Source of the DNA: Flavobacteriaceae bacterium
GTDB taxonomy: Bacteria > Bacteroidota > Bacteroidia > Flavobacteriales > Flavobacteriaceae
Assembly (NCBI GenBank): GCA_016744415.1
Contig: JADGEL010000002.1
Location: 62,001 to 126,000 of the forward strand
DNA length: 64,000 nt
Reading direction: 5' to 3'
Shown here: in pieces, positions 61,001 to 64,000 of the stretch
Numbering within the stretch: position 1 is the first letter of the stretch
How the letters are laid out: the number at the start of each line of letters is the position of its first letter
The notes under the pieces: generated by a model
Seen by the model: the letters and a program-made list of their open reading frames with translations, nothing else
What the model was told of the DNA's origin: nothing
Databases searched by the model: none
Program-made: the position numbers and the translations under genes

Positions 61001-62584
61001 TGTTGGAGGTGTAATACTAACCCCTTCTTCATATATATATACTTTTTTGGTTGAGGTACCAGTTAAAATAGCATGGTCTATTGAGGTATAATCTTCTTCT
61101 AAATAGTCCTCATTTGTATCAATTGTAATATTAGAAAGTCCAATTATAGCACGTTTATCATCTTCATTAATGGTATATTGAATATAGCCATCTCCTTGAA
61201 TTTCAGATTCAGTTAAAAATCCAGAATCATATAAATTATCAGAACCATTAATTTTAGCAATTCCAGCACTAGCAGTTACTCTTACGTTTTGGGCAGGAGA
61301 TACATTAGTAAAGTTGTAAGAAGCTTCAATACCTGCTGTTGGAGACCAAGAATAGTCATCGTAATAATTTACGGTTAGAATATCCAAAGCACCATTTTCA
61401 TTAGGGAATGCACTATTGGAATAATATGATTCTGTTCCATCAATTAGTATTGGTGATGAAATTCTAGATTCGTGATTTATTGCTGAATCTGTATATGCTC
61501 TATCTTGCATATTTATTCGAGAATCCACATCATTCAAAACCCCTGTATATGCAATTCTATTAAGAGCATCATATTTTGTAAAGAGCCATTGACCATAACT
61601 TCTTAGTAAGGCATCTTGAGTTAAAACAGGTCTGTTTAAGTTATCGTATATTATGAATTCCCATCCTTTACCTGGGATTTTCTTTTCTACAATTCTGTTG
61701 CGTTCATCATATTTGTATTGATAACAAAGGTTATCTAATTCAACTGCAATGACATCATTATTTGAATCAAGAATTCTATCTACAGCTAGAGGAGGGATAA
61801 CAAAAGAAAGGTTTCCAAAGTCATCATAAATATAGTAGGTGTCATGAGAAGTTGAAACTCCATTGATATCAGCATAGGCTCTGCTTAAAACAACTCTTCC
61901 AAGCTTATCTTTAAATTCTTCTTTAGTTCGGTTAGTTCCATCAGAAACCACCCAATTTTCATCTTTAACTATATTTTTAAGTAGCGAGTTTTGTAAGTAG
62001 TTTTGGATGTATAGTAATTCTGGATTTTCAAAATCGTCATTTGTAAATTTTACGTCAAACATTAAAACTTCATTGGTGCTATTCGTTTGGTAATCTAATT
62101 TAATAGTATGATTGTTTGCCATTTTCCAATCCTCGCCAGGTGCTGCTTGTTCAAAAACTCTATTTAATGGAGAAGATTCAACAAATTTTTCAGCAAATGG
62201 ATTTAACGTATTTTCATATTTAGACGTATTATAAAAAGAAGCTATACCGTTAAAAGCATCTGATCGAAAATCACCATTGTTAGTAATTTCAGCATAAGGT
62301 AAATATTCTTTTATTTGTCTACCCAGATTGTCATATTCAAAATAGCTTATAATGTCTTCTTTGTTCCCACCAGCTCTTTGATTAACTGATTGTATTGGTC
62401 TGCCTAATCCATCATAATAGGTAACTGTTTCAATTTTGTGATTTTCTGGTATGTTAGAAGGAGTTGCTGTTTCACTAATACTATACTCTTTGGTATAGAT
62501 AGTGTTTTTCACATAATTTTGATCTGTACTTTGCCCTACAATAACTAAAGGTAAAACAAGTAATATATAAAGTAAATTTTTCAT
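57995..62584 (-). CDS. RHS repeat-associated core domain protein with DUF6443-like N-terminus and variable C-terminal domain
   Basis: Signal peptide MKNLLYILLVLPLVIVGQ; VTYYDGLGRPIQSVNQRAGG; many YD-type repeats; core YEMDMRSYDPTIARWTSIDPVTHHSMSTYNAFDNNPVYWADPSGAD followed by about 245 aa of unrelated sequence. Confidence 0.92.
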   Translation of the reverse strand: MKNLLYILLVLPLVIVGQSTDQNYVKNTIYTKEYSISETATPSNIPENHKIETVTYYDGLGRPIQSVNQRAGGNKEDIISYFEYDNLGRQIKEYLPYAEITNNGDFRSDAFNGIASFYNTSKYENTLNPFAEKFVESSPLNRVFEQAAPGEDWKMANNHTIKLDYQTNSTNEVLMFDVKFTNDDFENPELLYIQNYLQNSLLKNIVKDENWVVSDGTNRTKEEFKDKLGRVVLSRAYADINGVSTSHDTYYIYDDFGNLSFVIPPLAVDRILDSNNDVIAVELDNLCYQYKYDERNRIVEKKIPGKGWEFIIYDNLNRPVLTQDALLRSYGQWLFTKYDALNRIAYTGVLNDVDSRINMQDRAYTDSAINHESRISSPILIDGTESYYSNSAFPNENGALDILTVNYYDDYSWSPTAGIEASYNFTNVSPAQNVRVTASAGIAKINGSDNLYDSGFLTESEIQGDGYIQYTINEDDKRAIIGLSNITIDTNEDYLEEDYTSIDHAILTGTSTKKVYIYEEGVSITPPTTYANNGDVFKIERLGSQIVYKKNGDIFYVSSSESIGVLKGDGSLRNIGTAATSIHIGHSAFGQELNNNVIGLLTGSFAKELPSFTENSGSIWETSSTFYYDEKGSSIQMNHTITSLSTSEVITSKLGFDGKVLEAHSTHIKDDGIPAFETTNNVIVTEDLFLYDHANRLLEHQKQINSGGTETIVLNEYDELGQLSRKNVGGTIPNLSTYNNHSPVEISITNNTITKQTGGSSWNHGVSTVETISSDGIVRVKINQTGRTLKFGLNDSSVSASSTIDFAISLQFNGKVRIYEGSTNLGDKSTYLPNDVFSVKRTGTKIEYIKNNEVFYTSLATSVSTSLRGDIYFYHEDSSIQNFVVINSGMGLQNVDYAYNIRGWLKNINEDAISDNDLFNFTLMYNNPTSGTALFNGNISQTSWNTLNTDKSIKTYTYEYDALNRIISGESNDDKFNLVFTGYDKNGNILELKRNGHIVLNPDLAVPADFGVMDNLNYSYTGNQLTKVDDLGNSTYGFKDGVNTGDDYSYDVNGNMKKDKNKGITDIQYNHLNLPTQVTFYDNDINIPGAGIIAFRYDANGVKINKGESYPNLSETVNGQGYSGSFIYSKSSGNAPYVLQSFNHSEGYIEPERDPISQTIIGFDYIYQYKDHLGNVRLSYSDADNNGTIAQSEIIEESNYYPFGLKQKGYNNIVTSTNIAQKFKFNGKEFEESLGYNMYEMDMRSYDPTIARWTSIDPVTHHSMSTYNAFDNNPVYWADPSGADSQYSDKVAWIIGVGNDMYETTTTQTLKNKLTTMYSDGSSYTSTLSSESKDVHTVTHQAGEDISNEMKVALGTIISNVVDVVNEIHDRKAYNAALKSVSNDQNFIKENIKLWYDGIDISQISYDIKNYLKWWSLDPALGASFDLDPKTMKVVKGSIHYTIGKSTYLTISKNATNLRLRNGNGRIGDNPNTPNVVDHFNDNIITTTYPYGMHFTGGFISWRTNEARQNYLDFWKNRIEFHKNEISKK

Positions 62585-62590
62585 GTCTTA

Positions 62591-63997
62591 TTAGTTTTGA
62601 GGTTTAAAGTTGTATTCGTTTTCTGTCAACACATTTCCATCATGGTCTGTAACATGCTCCAATCTATTAAATTCATCATAATGATAGAAAACTACTCTAG
62701 CACGAGGGTCAGTAGAACTGGTAACTCCAATTAATGGATCGTAGGTGTATGTTGTTAATTGAGCAGTATCTACAAAATAAGTGTCAGATACGAGTGCATT
62801 TAATCTGTCCCTAATTTCAGCTTCTACTGTAATGGAATTTTCACTATTTGATAAGGTCTTTATAGCAGCAATTTCACCTCCTAATAAGGGCGGCATTCCA
62901 AAAAGAGTTGCATTTTCAATTTTACCAATTAAATGTTCATTGCCATATCCCCAAATTAAAATAGTATGTGAGCTATTAATTTGTTCAGAGATTTCTCGTG
63001 GTTTTCCATTTGAATTATATTGATGTATTATATATTTAGTATGATCGCTAGTTAGGTCACATAGGTCTTGTGGGTCTTGATTTGGATCTAGGATTCCACC
63101 TGTATCTTTTGGGAGTATATTTAATATAGGAGTTTTGCCAATAATCTCTTTTTCTAGAAAAGGACTTTCAGAAATAAAATTAGTTCCAATCGGCACACCT
63201 TGACTATCGTATTTTTCATAAAATTTTTTGAAGACCATTAATGAGTTGCCAGTTAGAGTGGAAGCTCTATAGGTATTAATCAGTATTGGAGTTGAAATTC
63301 TATTTTGAGCGATTAAATCATCTAAGTATTCAAATTGAGGACAAATTACAGTTGTTACTTCAGGATAATCATAATCGCTATTATAAGGATAAATGAATTC
63401 TGTTTTATGTACATCTCCATCAGAGTTTTGAACAGATTTTTCTTTGATGAAAGGGTAATCATCTTCATAGGTGAATGTTGAACTAACTGAATGTGTTTGA
63501 CCATTGAAATAACTATAATCAATAGTTGTTTTAACAGGGTTTCTAGCAATTTGTATATAAGCACCTTCAGAAAGATAAGCATGAGGGTCGCAACCATCAC
63601 TATTAGGGTCTACATATGGAATACCACCACCTACGCCTATGCTTTCATATTCTTTATAGTGATAAGTGTATTCTGACTTTTTAAGCAAACCGTCAGTTTC
63701 ATTAAAATGAGATATTTTAGTTAAAGTGCCTCTTAACAAATCTCTATCAGTAACAATAGAAGGAAAACATCCATTTGCAACTTTCTGTGTAATAATACCA
63801 GTTGGCATATCCCATTGGTCTCCATTTGGAGGTGGTGACCCATTTATATTTGGGAGTGTCATATTCCAAGAACCTTGCAAGTTCGGATAATCATTTGGAG
63901 TTGTATACTCCTTAATAGTATAACCATTTCCAGATTCACTTATTTTTACTCTCTCATAACCTATAAATGAAGCATTGGTAATTTTTTGGTTAGACAT
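62591..63997 (-). CDS. RHS/YD-repeat-associated companion protein, probably continuing beyond the window
   Basis: C-terminus TYTYDPLIGVTSSTDPRARVVFYHYDEFNRLEHVTDHDGNVLTENEYNFKPQN; the ORF begins 3 bp from the window edge, so the true start is probably upstream. Confidence 0.75.
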   Translation of the reverse strand: MSNQKITNASFIGYERVKISESGNGYTIKEYTTPNDYPNLQGSWNMTLPNINGSPPPNGDQWDMPTGIITQKVANGCFPSIVTDRDLLRGTLTKISHFNETDGLLKKSEYTYHYKEYESIGVGGGIPYVDPNSDGCDPHAYLSEGAYIQIARNPVKTTIDYSYFNGQTHSVSSTFTYEDDYPFIKEKSVQNSDGDVHKTEFIYPYNSDYDYPEVTTVICPQFEYLDDLIAQNRISTPILINTYRASTLTGNSLMVFKKFYEKYDSQGVPIGTNFISESPFLEKEIIGKTPILNILPKDTGGILDPNQDPQDLCDLTSDHTKYIIHQYNSNGKPREISEQINSSHTILIWGYGNEHLIGKIENATLFGMPPLLGGEIAAIKTLSNSENSITVEAEIRDRLNALVSDTYFVDTAQLTTYTYDPLIGVTSSTDPRARVVFYHYDEFNRLEHVTDHDGNVLTENEYNFKPQN

Positions 63998-64000
63998 GTC

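Noticed and set aside
1-64000. CRISPR array, rRNA operon, transposase or prophage
   Set aside because: No regularly spaced direct repeats, no rRNA-like sequence, and no transposase or phage structural protein among the ORFs.

Overview
AT-rich Bacteroidota DNA, most likely Flavobacteriaceae (TTG-N18-TAnnTTTG promoter, DUF6443-type RHS proteins, bacillithiol gene). All assignments come from reading the translations; no database search was run. Main blocks: (1) 1-30489, all minus strand: an ABC-exporter (Wzm/Wzt) dependent surface polysaccharide locus with about 15 glycosyltransferases, a neuA/neuC/neuB-like nonulosonate module, a WbpS-like asparagine-synthase-family amidotransferase, wecB, an O-acyltransferase, two to three sulfotransferase-like proteins, two methyltransferases, a DegT aminotransferase and a nucleotide-sugar epimerase. 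(2) 30794-48923: housekeeping and metabolism (ftcD, GNAT, aroQ, xerD-like recombinase, fdhD plus an NAD-type formate dehydrogenase with fused NuoE/F, THUMP-like methyltransferase, AI-2E transporter, RluA-type pseudouridine synthase, ggt, ACP phosphodiesterase, plant-like LRR protein, bshB1). (3) tRNA-His(GTG) at about 48991-49064, followed by 49458-56474: a compact minus-strand cassette of an OLD-family ATPase/TOPRIM nuclease, a UvrD-like helicase, an unannotated 34-codon ORF (TAATG-coupled), a CoiA-like zinc-finger/PD-(D/E)XK protein and an RX4H HEPN-like protein. This looks like an expanded Gabija-like (class 2 OLD) defence system and is the best candidate for an undescribed system here. (4) 56974-64000: an RHS locus with a variable C-terminal domain, two internal lectin-like repeats and a downstream overlapping lipoprotein gene that carries a perfect 17-bp inverted repeat.
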